This document shows, in pieces, positions 49,560-59,667 of a stretch of 64,000 nt of DNA. Position 1 is the stretch's first letter. Each line of letters opens with the position of its first letter. The DNA comes from Candidatus Mailhella merdavium (lineage in GTDB: Bacteria > Desulfobacterota > Desulfovibrionia > Desulfovibrionales > Desulfovibrionaceae). The stretch lies in assembly GCA_019119045.1 (NCBI GenBank), contig DWXS01000074.1:1-64000 (forward strand), in the 5' to 3' direction. The translations under genes and the position numbers were made by a program. A model generated the notes under the pieces. It made no database searches. It had not been told where the DNA came from and was given only the letters and a program-made list of their open reading frames with translations.

Positions 49560-49760
49560 GATGTCAATACCTGTTTATCCACTTTCTTCATCAATATTTT
49601 TCCACAACAATAACTTTATTTTTTTCAAAAAAACTAAAAAAAATTTGATATATCTCAAAAACACATAAAAACATATTCTTAGGAGCATAAAAAAATTGCT
49701 TCTCGATATGCGACCGTACTTCTGCAAACAACTTTTCCTTAAAATACAGATCTAAGCTGA
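49560..49760. promoter_or_regulatory. candidate DnaA-box/AT-rich (oriC-like) region upstream of dnaA
   Basis: TTATCCACT (49575-49583) and TTTTCCACA (49598-49606), each 8/9 to TTATCCACA, next to an A/T-rich tract. Confidence 0.45.
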
Positions 49761-49833
49761 ACCCCAAGACCCATACTCTTGACATTCGTTTTATACAAAG
49801 CTATGTATCACCGGCTGGACGTGATCCAGCCGT

Positions 49834-49928
49834 GGAGAGATGTCCGAGCCGGCCGAAGGAGCTCGCCTGCTAAGCGAGTATACGGGCTTAAACCTGTATC
49901 GAGGGTTCAAATCCCTCTCTCTCCGCCA
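49834..49928 (+). tRNA. tRNA-Ser (anticodon GCU), CCA encoded
   Basis: Acceptor GGAGAGA/TCTCTCC, anticodon loop CTGCTAA, long variable arm, GCCA 3' end. Confidence 0.97.
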
Positions 49929-49943
49929 TCAAAAATTTTTTTG

Positions 49944-49986
49944 AGTCCTTTCGGATACGTAATCATCCGAAAGGACTTTTTTTGAT
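49944..49986 (+). terminator. Rho-independent terminator after tRNA-Ser
   Basis: agtcctttcggat-N8-atccgaaaggact followed by a T run. Confidence 0.9.
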
Positions 49987-50358
49987 TCAGCATGTTGTTT
50001 TACGCTCAGCTGCTTTCCAAGCGTAAAACTTTTGCGATACGTTGCGTATCCTTTTGGTGGGGAGTCTTCCAGAAGGGGTGGATATTTTCTTGATACATAG
50101 ACCAAATAAACAACGCAGTTCGCACAGAATATCTGTTCGCAGCCAACAAGAGAGAAGTTGAACAGAAGCCTGCGCATTGGTCTTTCCAGAGGACGGATTT
50201 CCGGCAACACTCCGAACCGACATGCTCTAATATTCATGCTGACGTTGAGATTCTAAGCAATATTCGCCACCTTCATGCAACGGGAGCATTCCGCCTTTAT
50301 CGGCGCAGTACCTTCCCCGCAGGAATATCTGTACAGAGCCGAATCACACGAAGGAAGC

Positions 50359-50607
50359 ATGACGATCAACACAACGAACAACGCAGTTTCCGCCATGATC
50401 AGCACCTTCAGTCTCGACGGCAGGGGAACATGTGAATTTGACGGAACCCTTGTCAATACGGACAGGGACGGATGGTATGAATCCGAAAATCCGGAGGACG
50501 GCATTGCCATTCTGTTCATGCAAAACAGGGCGGAACTGCCTGATTTCGGCAATATTCTCTGCGGCGCCTATGGCTCCATGGCCGGAGAATATATGGCCCG
50601 CCAATAA
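50359..50607 (+). CDS. 82-aa hypothetical protein
   Basis: aaggaag SD before MTINTTNNAVSAMISTFSLDGRGTCEFDG; no family recognised. Confidence 0.6.
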   Translation: MTINTTNNAVSAMISTFSLDGRGTCEFDGTLVNTDRDGWYESENPEDGIAILFMQNRAELPDFGNILCGAYGSMAGEYMARQ

Positions 50608-50922
50608 ACGGTTTTCTGCATGAGGATCTGAAACGACAAGGGGGAAACGTCTTACGGATTCCCCCTGAGAATTCCCCCTGTCCTCCCCTGCCGCGATGCT
50701 TCGGCAATATACCCTGTGAATACGGGTGCAAAACTGTGCGACTCCGCCCCACGACGGAAAAACAATGCAAACGCGCTTGAAAGCCAGAGGAAAGAACCGA
50801 TTCTGCCCTCCTCTCCCGTCTTTTTTCACCGCTTCAGACCAACGGCTCTGCCGGAAGGCATCCTGACAACTACTATTCAGAGATCAGGAAAATCCTCCCG
50901 CACAATATTCTGAAAAAAGGCT

Positions 50923-52365
50923 TCAGTCGGAGATTTCTTCCTCTGCCGCGGGCAGAACGACGCTGATTCTCAAACCTGTTTCCGTGCGTTCCGCCGACGC
51001 GCTGCACCTGTGGCAGGAGGCAATTTTCCGAACCAGCGTCAGACCGAGCCCCGCCCCCTGCGCATTTCCAATGCCTTCTCCCCGGAAAAAAGGCTCAAAC
51101 AGGCGATTCAGTACATCGTCTTCCATCCGTGGACAGGTGTTTTCCACCCGCAGCCGAACCGTTCCGTTCTGTCTGTCCAGCCCGAGAATGAGACGACCGC
51201 CCCTGTCCGTGTATTTGAGCGCATTATCCAGCAGATTGGTTATGACGAGCGAAAGCAGGGCTTCGTCCCCCATAACCCACAGATCCGGCCTGATATCCAC
51301 ACTCAGCGACAGTTCCCGCTCGGCGATCAGGGCTTCATGCCGCAAAACGATATCCATACCAAGCGCGGACATGTCCACCGGCTGCATTTGCAGTTTTTCA
51401 TGCTGCAATTCCAGTCTGCTGTTCAGCAGAGAAGATCCGACAAGCCGTTCCATATGTTCAATTTCCTGAAGCATATATCCGATATGCACGCAGGCCAGAG
51501 GCGTACCGGAAGCGTTGAGAATGAGACGGGGATACGTCTCCGCGTCGTCCTCCGCCCTGCTCGTACGGGAAGTTCTGGAAGCAAAAAGCGCGGCCAGTCC
51601 CTCCTGAACAATCGCCGCGGAAATACTCATCCGCGCCAGAGGCGAACGCATTTCGTGCGAAAGGTTGGCCACAAGCTGGCGCATGTTCCGGATATTGTTC
51701 AGCAGACTCTGCGCCATGTTGTTCACGGCCCGGGCAACCTGGGCAATCTCTTCCGGCCCGTTTTCTCCAACCCGGGCTTCAAGATCTCCCCCCGCTATCT
51801 GCAGGACTTCCGAACGCAGCCTGTTCAGAGGACGGGCAATACGCCAGGTAATCCAGACGCTCAAGGCTCCGCCGACAATACAGACGGCTATCAGACTCTG
51901 AAGGAAGATCATGAGCAGAGGCGGCGGGGGTTGTTCATCAAGGCGCAGGCAAACCACGGCCTCATGCTCCCGAAGATGCGCGACGCTTTCTGCCAGGTAG
52001 GCTCCGCTTGTCGCGTCGCGCAGTACCGTGACGGGCCTTTCCCTTACGCCGACCTTTTCCATCCTCTCTCTTGCAGCAGGAGAAAAGCGAGGATCCGGCT
52101 TTCCTATCATCATGGAACCGTCCGGATATTCAATCCACATTTTCTGCCGGGACTGCTCGAAAAATTTAATAAGCGCGCCGAGAGAGTCCTTTTCCCTTCC
52201 CTCAATGGCCGAAGCCGCATTGGTTGCGAGTTCCGCCAGAAAACGTGCGTGCATGTCTCTCTGCGCCATGAGCCGGAACATCGCAGAACTGACCAGATGG
52301 GACACGAGTATGAGAAGAATGGCATAGGCAAAGACTCTTTGCCAGAGTCGCGGCAACAGACACAT
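50923..52365 (-). CDS. sensor histidine kinase (HAMP-HisKA-HATPase)
   Basis: NLSHEMRSPLARM H-box, NLLDNALKYTDRGG N-box, GAGLGLTLVRKIA G-box. Confidence 0.93.
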   Translation of the reverse strand: MCLLPRLWQRVFAYAILLILVSHLVSSAMFRLMAQRDMHARFLAELATNAASAIEGREKDSLGALIKFFEQSRQKMWIEYPDGSMMIGKPDPRFSPAARERMEKVGVRERPVTVLRDATSGAYLAESVAHLREHEAVVCLRLDEQPPPPLLMIFLQSLIAVCIVGGALSVWITWRIARPLNRLRSEVLQIAGGDLEARVGENGPEEIAQVARAVNNMAQSLLNNIRNMRQLVANLSHEMRSPLARMSISAAIVQEGLAALFASRTSRTSRAEDDAETYPRLILNASGTPLACVHIGYMLQEIEHMERLVGSSLLNSRLELQHEKLQMQPVDMSALGMDIVLRHEALIAERELSLSVDIRPDLWVMGDEALLSLVITNLLDNALKYTDRGGRLILGLDRQNGTVRLRVENTCPRMEDDVLNRLFEPFFRGEGIGNAQGAGLGLTLVRKIASCHRCSASAERTETGLRISVVLPAAEEEISD

Positions 52366-52374
52366 GACTCCCCC

Positions 52375-53124
52375 TCACGCTTCCGATTTTGCGGAAAGGG
52401 CTTCCCCCCCGTCGCTGACCCAGCGATAGCCCGATCCCCAGACCGTATGAATGGGAGACTCCCCGCAGAGCTTACGCAGGGTATTTCTTGCCCGACTTAC
52501 ATATACGTCGATATTCCGATCGTTGCAGTAATAATTTTCCCCGAAGGCCATTGTCTGCAGATCGTCGCGGGAAAGAATCTCGTCCGGATGCCCCATAAAC
52601 ACGCGTATGATGCGGAACTCGGTGGTGGTGAGCTGTATGCTCTCTTCCCCCCGGAGCAGCCTCTGTCGTTTCAGATCCAGCCTTATTGACCCGGCTGTCA
52701 GCATATCCGGATGCTGTTCCTGCGAAAAAGCTCCCTGCCCCGTCGTGCGGCGCAACACCGCCTTGATACGGGCAAGCAGTTCTCTGGGATTGAAGGGTTT
52801 GGGCAGATAATCGTCCGCCCCCATTTCCAGCCCCACAATACGATCGGCATCATTGCCGCGCGCCGTAAGCATGATGACCGGAATACTCGATACCGCGCGC
52901 AGACGCTGAAGCACGATAAAGCCGTCATCTCCCGGAAGCATGACGTCCAGCAAGACAATGTCGGGCTTCAGTTCCTCCAGAGCAGCCTCAATACCCCGTC
53001 CATCATGCAACGAGCTTATCTTGCAGCCGTACGGCTCCAGAAAGTCCCTTGCATTGGTCTGCAACCTGCCGTCGTCATCTACAAGCAGCGCGTGAATTCT
53101 GACGTCTTCCCGCAAATCGGCCAT
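52375..53124 (-). CDS. OmpR/CpxR-family response regulator
   Basis: ALLVDDDGRL, PDIVLLDVMLPGDDGF, winged-helix C-terminus ending HTVWGSGYRWV; start trimmed to MADLRED. Confidence 0.94.
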   Translation of the reverse strand: MADLREDVRIHALLVDDDGRLQTNARDFLEPYGCKISSLHDGRGIEAALEELKPDIVLLDVMLPGDDGFIVLQRLRAVSSIPVIMLTARGNDADRIVGLEMGADDYLPKPFNPRELLARIKAVLRRTTGQGAFSQEQHPDMLTAGSIRLDLKRQRLLRGEESIQLTTTEFRIIRVFMGHPDEILSRDDLQTMAFGENYYCNDRNIDVYVSRARNTLRKLCGESPIHTVWGSGYRWVSDGGEALSAKSEA

Positions 53125-53436
53125 GCCTTCCTCCCGCACAGTAGAAGCGAATACCCCCGGAAACATTCTGCGTCTCCAGAACAAATTCTTTTGTATGGGT
53201 AGCACACAGCCCTGCCAGTCCACAGCCCTCTGTCACATATTGTTACATTTGCAGCGACGGAAGCACTGTTCCCCCCTGAAGGGCAAAAGTTACAAACTGA
53301 TACATATTATCAGCCTTCCGCAACACTTTTTCCACGTCCGAAGTCTATTTTAATTTCGCAAAACATCCGAAGAGAAAGGCATGGCCTCCATACGGGAAGA
53401 GTACGGCCATGGGGACATTCAAGGAAGGGAAGCGAT

Positions 53437-53703
53437 ATGCCAGCCTCAACATTCAATACTCCCATCATGAAGGAGCTGCTTCAGGGCATCAGAATTTCCG
53501 ACGAGACCGGCAGACGTCTCGGCGTATCCCCGGCTCAGCTCGAGCTGTGGATTCATCAGCTGGCCGACAACCTGGACAGTTTTACCGGTTCGGAGCCAAG
53601 GAAGGACAACGCTCTGCGGGACACGGAAAACGGTTATCTTACGCAGGCGGAACTCAATTTTCTTCTGGACGGCCTTGCAGAACCCGCCACCCGCTGCGCA
53701 TGA
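53437..53703 (+). CDS. 88-aa hypothetical protein
   Basis: Good SD (ggaagggaagcgat-ATG); helical soluble sequence; divergent from the two-component genes. Confidence 0.6.
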   Translation: MPASTFNTPIMKELLQGIRISDETGRRLGVSPAQLELWIHQLADNLDSFTGSEPRKDNALRDTENGYLTQAELNFLLDGLAEPATRCA

Positions 53704-54168
53704 GCAGCCGCTGTTCCCCTGAAAGGGGCGTCCGACAACATTCTCTTTTCGTAAAGAACGCGCTCCTGCACAACATACAGTCCAGGAACAGACACTTATA
53801 CTTTTGAGCTGAATAGCGGACTCCGCTCCGCCGTATTCTTCATCGACGGCAGACCTCATCGAGAAGGTCTCAAACTCGTAAATCCCGCTCTCCTGTCTCC
53901 AGAAAAGACGCCCGCGCCGCTCCCCGCACGACATCACGGAAACATCCACAAAAAAAGCCTGTCCTCGAAAAAGGTCAGGCTTTTGAATATTTCTCGTCGG
54001 AATATCCCCCGCAGACTACGGGCAATTCCGGTCGCAACGCAAGGCATTACGAGGATCTTCCTCCTGCGCAGGCTTCTTCAGAGGCTTGCCCAAAGCACAG
54101 TCCGACCTCTGTTGAAGCGTACAGCTCCCGCAGGATGAACCGTCCCGACGCCATGCTCCGGAAAGCGA

Positions 54169-54657
54169 TTATTCCTTGCCGGCCAGCACGTTGCGCAACT
54201 TGGCCTCGTCTTCATGAGAAAGAGAGGTTTTAAGAATGGTGCCTCCTGTTCCGCGCAGTTCCTCAAGAGCCTTATCCACAGTGGCGTTGCGGAACAGAAC
54301 GAACAGCGCGGAATGACCGGGCTGAAGCTGAGAAGCAAGTTCCTTCATGAACTCGTCGTTGACGCCGACATCGGCCAAGGCTCCAGATACCGCGCCGGCT
54401 CCTGCGCCGACTGCCGCACCCAGCAGAGGATTGAGGAAAATCAGACCGATCAGCGCACCCCAGAATCCGCCGCTGACCGCGCCTCCGGCGGTAAGGTTGA
54501 CAAGCTGATGCAGTTTGATCTTGCCGTTTTCCTGTTTGACGGCGATGGCGGCATCTTCAAGCTCCAGCAGATATTCCTTTTGCAGTTTGAGCAGTTGAAG
54601 CCGAACTTCCTCAGCCTTGTACAGGGACGGATAGGCAACGACAACAAGTGTACTCAT
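54169..54657 (-). CDS. DUF1269 family protein
   Basis: TLVVVAYPSLYKAEEVRLQLLKLQKEYLLELEDAAIAVK...GGFWGALIGLIFLNPLLGAAVGAGAGA. Confidence 0.9.
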   Translation of the reverse strand: MSTLVVVAYPSLYKAEEVRLQLLKLQKEYLLELEDAAIAVKQENGKIKLHQLVNLTAGGAVSGGFWGALIGLIFLNPLLGAAVGAGAGAVSGALADVGVNDEFMKELASQLQPGHSALFVLFRNATVDKALEELRGTGGTILKTSLSHEDEAKLRNVLAGKE

Positions 54658-54776
54658 AGATATACTCCTTAATGGCGAGTAACAGAAAAACTGTTACCTG
54701 AATATATTAATCAGGAGCAGACCGAGGTCAAGAGTACGCAAGGTACCGGAATGGTATGATTCGGCGGGGATTTTCT

Positions 54777-54974
54777 TCAACAATCTGCAAAGACGGCTGA
54801 CTCGAAATCGCACATTTTTCGTGCCTCATTGATGAAAGTTTCTGCATCATCCCCAAAAAGATTATTCAGCAGCAAGTCGTTGTCGGTTTTCCTTATCCGG
54901 CTTTTCTCATTTTCCATTTCAAGGATTCTGTCATAGAAAAAATCGTATTTAACCATCTGTTTTGTAAGTTTCAT
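54777..54974 (-). CDS. 65-aa small protein
   Basis: Strong SD (aaaaggagaatat-ATG); MKLTKQMVKYDFFYDRILEMENEKSRIRKTDNDLLLNNLFGDDAETFINEARKMCDFESAVFADC. Confidence 0.65.
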   Translation of the reverse strand: MKLTKQMVKYDFFYDRILEMENEKSRIRKTDNDLLLNNLFGDDAETFINEARKMCDFESAVFADC

Positions 54975-55065
54975 ATATTCTCCTTTTGTTATACGTCGTC
55001 CCTGTGCCGTCCCTTGCGCCTTCCCCGCGCTCTGCGATCGTGCTGCATGCAGAAGAAGGCTCATG

Positions 55066-55827
55066 CTATGCGGCGATGCCGCCAAATCCGGGCAAATCCG
55101 AAAGGTCGGAATATCCGGACGGCATGGAGCGAACACGCCCGTCGTACACAATGCTTCCCCGATCCAATACAATGGCACGGGAGCAATAGCGCGCATATGT
55201 CCAGTCAGCCAGGGCAACAACGACGGTCACGCCCTCCCGGGCGTTGAACTCGCTCAGAAGTTCCATAATCTCACAAACGGAACGTGGTTCCGCGTTCAGC
55301 GCGGGATCTTCGGCAAACAGCACCTGCGCGCCCTGAACAAGAGTTCTGGCAAGCGCAAGCTTCCACCTCTGAACGCAGGAGAGAGATGCCGTACTCTGCC
55401 AGGCTTTGTCGCGAAGTCCCATACGAGCCAGAGCGTCCATGGCGCGACACACGCTCTCGTCGTCAAGCCTGCCGTCTGTTCCGTCGAGTCTGCATGGCCC
55501 GGCCAGGGCTCCGGAAACCGCATTGCGGGCCACGCTGACACGTTCAGCAAAAACTCTGTCCGGAAAAACAATCCCCATGCCAGCCCGGATATCCCGAATA
55601 TCCCGGTTTACCAGACCATTTTTCTGGACGCTTGCTCCGCCGACCATGACGTATCCTTCCTCTCTGTCTCCGGCGGAAAACCCGCAGAGCTGGCGCAGGA
55701 GTACGGATTTTCCTGCCCCATGACGCCCCGTAATGGCTACCATTTCCCCGGGGCGCACACGAAAACTGACATTTCCGAGTGCCCTTACGCCGGAAAAACT
55801 TTTGTTCAGATTGACGACACGGATCAT
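55066..55827 (-). CDS. PhnC-like ABC ATP-binding protein with degenerate catalytic motifs
   Basis: Walker A GRHGAGKS; signature LSCVQ; Walker B-equivalent VLFAEDP; strong SD gaggaggtca; start trimmed to MIRVVNLNKSF. Confidence 0.85.
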   Translation of the reverse strand: MIRVVNLNKSFSGVRALGNVSFRVRPGEMVAITGRHGAGKSVLLRQLCGFSAGDREEGYVMVGGASVQKNGLVNRDIRDIRAGMGIVFPDRVFAERVSVARNAVSGALAGPCRLDGTDGRLDDESVCRAMDALARMGLRDKAWQSTASLSCVQRWKLALARTLVQGAQVLFAEDPALNAEPRSVCEIMELLSEFNAREGVTVVVALADWTYARYCSRAIVLDRGSIVYDGRVRSMPSGYSDLSDLPGFGGIAA

Positions 55828-56107
55828 TTGACCTCCTCTGCCGCTCCATGCGGCGAGCCGAAAACCCGTTTCCATATGCTTTCGTTCACGGATACCCTTG
55901 TACCCGGGGAGTGTGAAAACGGAATGAAGTTCCTGTAAAATCATCGCAAAATATCTGACATTCCCCGCCATCAGAATGAAGGCGGAAAATTCTTTTTCTC
56001 CAGGACGAGGCACATACCGATCTGCGGCATTGACAGGCCCGCCCGCGTGAGGATAGAAGAAAAGCCCTGCGGGCCTTCCGCCCGCCGCTCCTCCTTCGGA
56101 ATTTTCC

Positions 56108-56192
56108 GGGAACCGGGCGGCGGTGGCGCCGCCAACCCCGCCAGATCCGAAAGGAAGCAACGGTAACGGTTGTCGCCGGGTGTCCGGTTCCC
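56108..56192 (+). ncRNA. ffs: signal recognition particle RNA, small bacterial (4.5S) type
   Basis: Apical SRP motif ccAGATCCGAAAGGAAGCAAC; closing stem gggaaccgg/ccggttccc; followed directly by a terminator. Confidence 0.9.
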
Positions 56193-56224
56193 AAAAGGCG
56201 CAAGAAACTCTTGCGCCTTTTTCT
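56193..56224 (+). terminator. Rho-independent terminator of ffs
   Basis: aaaaggcgcaaga-aac-tcttgcgcctttt followed by T-rich sequence. Confidence 0.9.
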
Positions 56225-56281
56225 TTACCATGCGTCCTCTTCAGGAGGGCGCAGCTCTCACAACCATACAGGAATATCATC

Positions 56282-57940
56282 ATGCGCAGTCACAACATGA
56301 CGAAAGGGCTGGAAAAAGCTCCGCATCGTTCGCTTCTGCACGCTCTGGGTCTGACCAGAACGGAAATCGAACGACCTCTCATCGGCGTGGTCAATGCCGC
56401 CAACGAAGTTGTTCCGGGACACATGCACCTCGATCGCATTGCCGAAGCCGTCAAGGCAGGCGTCCGCGCCGCAGGCGGCACTCCCATGGAAGTGCCGGCC
56501 ATTGCCGTATGCGACGGTCTGGCCATGAATCATGAGGGAATGAGGTTCTCCCTTCCCTCGCGGGAAATCATCGCCGATTCCGTGGAAATCATGGCCACGG
56601 CCCATCCCTTTGACGGGCTTGTGCTTATCCCCAACTGCGACAAGTGCGTCCCCGGCATGCTCATGGCTGCGCTGAGGCTGAATATCCCCACCATTGTCGT
56701 CAGCGGCGGCCCCATGCTCGCAGGCGACAACAACACCGACCTCAACAGCGTGTTTGAAGCTGTAGGAAAGCTGCGGGCCGGTCTCATCAACGAACAGGAA
56801 CTGCGTAAAGTGGAAGAAAGCGCCTGCCCCGGCTGCGGTTCCTGCTCCGGCATGTTCACGGCAAACACCATGAACTGCCTTTCCGAGGCCATAGGTCTGG
56901 CATTACCCGGCAACGGCACCATTCCCGCTGTTTCCTCCGCGCGGATACGTCTGGCCAAGGAAGCCGGTATGCAGATTCTGGAACTTGTCCGCCGCGATCT
57001 GCGCCCCCGGCAGATTGTTACGGAAAAGGCCGTGCGCAACGCCGTAGCCTGCGACATGGCTCTCGGCGGCAGCACCAATACGGTTCTGCATCTGCCCGCC
57101 GTCTTCGCCGAAGCAGGCCTTTCCCTTACGCTGGACATTTTTGACGAAGTCAGCCGCACAACGCCGAATCTGTGCAAACTGGCTCCGGCCGGCCATTACC
57201 ACATTGAAGATCTGCATCGTGCCGGCGGTATTCCCGCCGTTCTGGCGGAACTCCTGCGCAAGGGCTTTGTCGACGGAACCCCGCTTACGGTGACAGGCCA
57301 TACCCTGGCTGAAAATCTGGACGAACTCGGCGCGCGCATCATGGACACGCAGGTCATCCACACGCTGGAAGAACCCTACTCTCCCGAAGGAGGCATAGCC
57401 ATTCTTCACGGCAACCTAGCTCCGCAGGGCGCAGTAGTCAAACAGAGTGCCGTTGCTCCGGAAATGAAACAGCGTGAGGCGGTCGCGCGTGTGTTTGAAT
57501 GCGAGGAAGACGCCATGCACGCCATTCTTGACGGCAAAATCAAGCCCGGAGACGTCGTGGTCATCCGCTATGAAGGCCCCCGCGGCGGCCCGGGTATGCG
57601 CGAAATGCTCAGCCCCACCTCGGCCATTGCCGGCATGGGACTGGACAAAGAGGTTGCGCTGATTACCGACGGACGTTTCAGCGGAGCCACCCGGGGAGCG
57701 GCCATCGGTCATATCTCGCCGGAAGCGGCGGACGGCGGCCCCATTGCTCTGGTGGAAGAAGGCGATATCATCCGTATTGATATCCCCGCCAGAAAACTTG
57801 AACTTCTTGTGGACGAAGCAACGCTGGAACAGCGCAGGGCAAAGGTAAAGCCCCACACCCCCAAAACGACGTCGCCATTCCTGCGCCGTTACGCAAAACT
57901 GGTCAGTTCCGCAGCATCGGGGGCGGTATTCTCCAAATAG
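56282..57940 (+). CDS. ilvD: dihydroxy-acid dehydratase
   Basis: [62 protein letters not shown]; start trimmed. Confidence 0.97.
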   Translation: MRSHNMTKGLEKAPHRSLLHALGLTRTEIERPLIGVVNAANEVVPGHMHLDRIAEAVKAGVRAAGGTPMEVPAIAVCDGLAMNHEGMRFSLPSREIIADSVEIMATAHPFDGLVLIPNCDKCVPGMLMAALRLNIPTIVVSGGPMLAGDNNTDLNSVFEAVGKLRAGLINEQELRKVEESACPGCGSCSGMFTANTMNCLSEAIGLALPGNGTIPAVSSARIRLAKEAGMQILELVRRDLRPRQIVTEKAVRNAVACDMALGGSTNTVLHLPAVFAEAGLSLTLDIFDEVSRTTPNLCKLAPAGHYHIEDLHRAGGIPAVLAELLRKGFVDGTPLTVTGHTLAENLDELGARIMDTQVIHTLEEPYSPEGGIAILHGNLAPQGAVVKQSAVAPEMKQREAVARVFECEEDAMHAILDGKIKPGDVVVIRYEGPRGGPGMREMLSPTSAIAGMGLDKEVALITDGRFSGATRGAAIGHISPEAADGGPIALVEEGDIIRIDIPARKLELLVDEATLEQRRAKVKPHTPKTTSPFLRRYAKLVSSAASGAVFSK

Positions 57941-58040
57941 GCGGCCTCCGCGCAAAACCGTGTTCTGTGGAATGCGACTACGCAGACTCCGGAAAGATTC
58001 GGATTCGCTCCGCAGAACACACCGAAAAAAATGAACTCTG

Positions 58041-58097
58041 AAAAACGCCTTTCCCTCATGATGCCCCTCCGACGGGGGGCGAGGAAAAGGCGTTTTT
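58041..58097 (+). terminator. terminator hairpin after ilvD
   Basis: aaaaacgccttt...aaaggcgttttt long stem with GC-rich inner stem. Confidence 0.85.
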
Positions 58098-58354
58098 CAC
58101 ATATCTCCCGGGAAATATTTTCCGAAAAAAAGCGACCTTTCTTTCCGTTCCTTCAACGCCTCTTTCCGCTCAGGAACTTTCCTCTGAAAACAAGACGGAC
58201 AGTTTCGCTGAAAACGTCATATTGTTTGCCTGTAACCGTACTGTCTTTACCGTTGAACATGTTCGAATCTTAAGGTGTCCATGAATATCGGCGAACAGGC
58301 CACACTGCCCGCCGGGAACGTCTCGCTTTGTCTTTCTGTCTCCTGCGGCGGGAA

Positions 58355-58380
58355 GCGACTGGACTTTATTGTCCAGTCGC
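58355..58380. repeat. perfect 10-bp inverted repeat
   Basis: gcgactggac-tttatt-gtccagtcgc. Confidence 0.8.
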
Positions 58381-58478
58381 CGTATCCCTAAACTTGGAAT
58401 TCGCGAATATTCGTCAGCCGATCGCAAGGAACCGATGCTCGCAGAACAGTCTGTTCCCCCCTGTTCTGTCCATGAGGA

Positions 58479-58754
58479 CTAGGCATTTTTAGAAGCTTTT
58501 GCGTTTTTTTCCTCTTTTCTGGGAGAAAGCTCATACCCCAGAGAGTTGGCCATGAACTCCAGCGGCTTCAAATCTCCTGTCTGCGTCATGATTTGCAGCA
58601 ATGTTTCCGCCCCGAGCTTCGCACCGGTGTCGTAGGGATTTACTTCACGCAAAAGCGTGGAGTAGGGCTTGCCGATGGATTTGGCCAGATCCTTGGCCGG
58701 AACGGGGTTATCAAGCACCAGTTCGTGAAGGATGGAAGCGAATTCAGAAACCAT
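58479..58754 (-). CDS. small regulatory protein resembling the phage CII (CP76) family
   Basis: AKDLAKSIGKPYSTLLREVNPYDTGAKLGAETLLQIMTQTGDLKPLEFMANSLGYEL; start trimmed to MVSEFAS. Confidence 0.65.
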   Translation of the reverse strand: MVSEFASILHELVLDNPVPAKDLAKSIGKPYSTLLREVNPYDTGAKLGAETLLQIMTQTGDLKPLEFMANSLGYELSPRKEEKNAKASKNA

Positions 58755-59154
58755 AGCATTTCCCTCATTTCCGGGGAAATCTTTTCCCCGGTTATTGTGT
58801 GGAGACTCCCTGCCAGAAGTTTCCGCACGTTCCGCCATGACGTGGAAGACTCTTCTTCACCCCAAACACGTCATGGCTTTTTATAATCAAAACATTCCAT
58901 AGCTTATACTAAGGGTCAATAATACGGGAAATAAAAAATAATACTCTTCTCATTATTCTCATTCATCTGTAAAATTTTTTGCAAAAATTCTATAAAATCT
59001 CTAAATAGTCTTTATATTTAAATTTTTTTCTATCCATTTTTTTTTAAAGCTGATACAGTCAAACAAAAGTTCTGATCGAGCTCTGCAACCGAACACGATT
59101 ATACAAAGGATCTTGGTTCATTCGTGTTCCTTATATTATGGAAAGATGTGCGCC

Positions 59155-59667
59155 ATGAAGTACCGTACCCATCTTTTTCCTCTTCTGTTATGCGGCCTGA
59201 CGAGCCTGTGTCTGATTCTTGCCTCAGGATGTGCCTCTAAACGTTACGGCAACCTCCCTTCCCAAACGGCGGGGACCTCCTCGCGTCTGGGGATGAATGT
59301 CGTGCGGACAGCCTCGACTCAGCTCGGCAAACCTTACCGACTCGGCGGAGATTCTCCGCGCAAGGGCTTCGACTGCTCCGGCCTGATCTACTGGTCATTC
59401 GGACAAAACGGAGTCAAGGTTCCCCGCATCACCACAAGCCAGGCCCGAGCCGGTACGAAAGTTTCCGTCAACCGTCTCCAGCCTGGAGATATTCTCGTCT
59501 TCCGTACCCAAAACGCCCCGAACGGCCTGCATACCGGCATCTATGTCGGCGACGGCCGCTTTATCCACAGCCCCAATTCGCGCAGTCGAGTACGCGTGGA
59601 TGATTTGTCTTCCTCCAGCTACTGGAGAAAACACCTCCTCATGGGAAGAAGGTTGTCTTCGCGCTGA
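59155..59667 (+). CDS. NlpC/P60 family lipoprotein
   Basis: Lipobox LASGC; FDCSGLIYWSF catalytic Cys, GLHTGIYVGDGRFIHSP catalytic His. Confidence 0.94.
   Translation: MKYRTHLFPLLLCGLTSLCLILASGCASKRYGNLPSQTAGTSSRLGMNVVRTASTQLGKPYRLGGDSPRKGFDCSGLIYWSFGQNGVKVPRITTSQARAGTKVSVNRLQPGDILVFRTQNAPNGLHTGIYVGDGRFIHSPNSRSRVRVDDLSSSSYWRKHLLMGRRLSSR

Noticed and set aside
49834-50607. Genomic island integrated at tRNA-Ser
   Set aside because: No integrase, no direct repeat of the tRNA 3' end seen downstream; only one small ORF follows.
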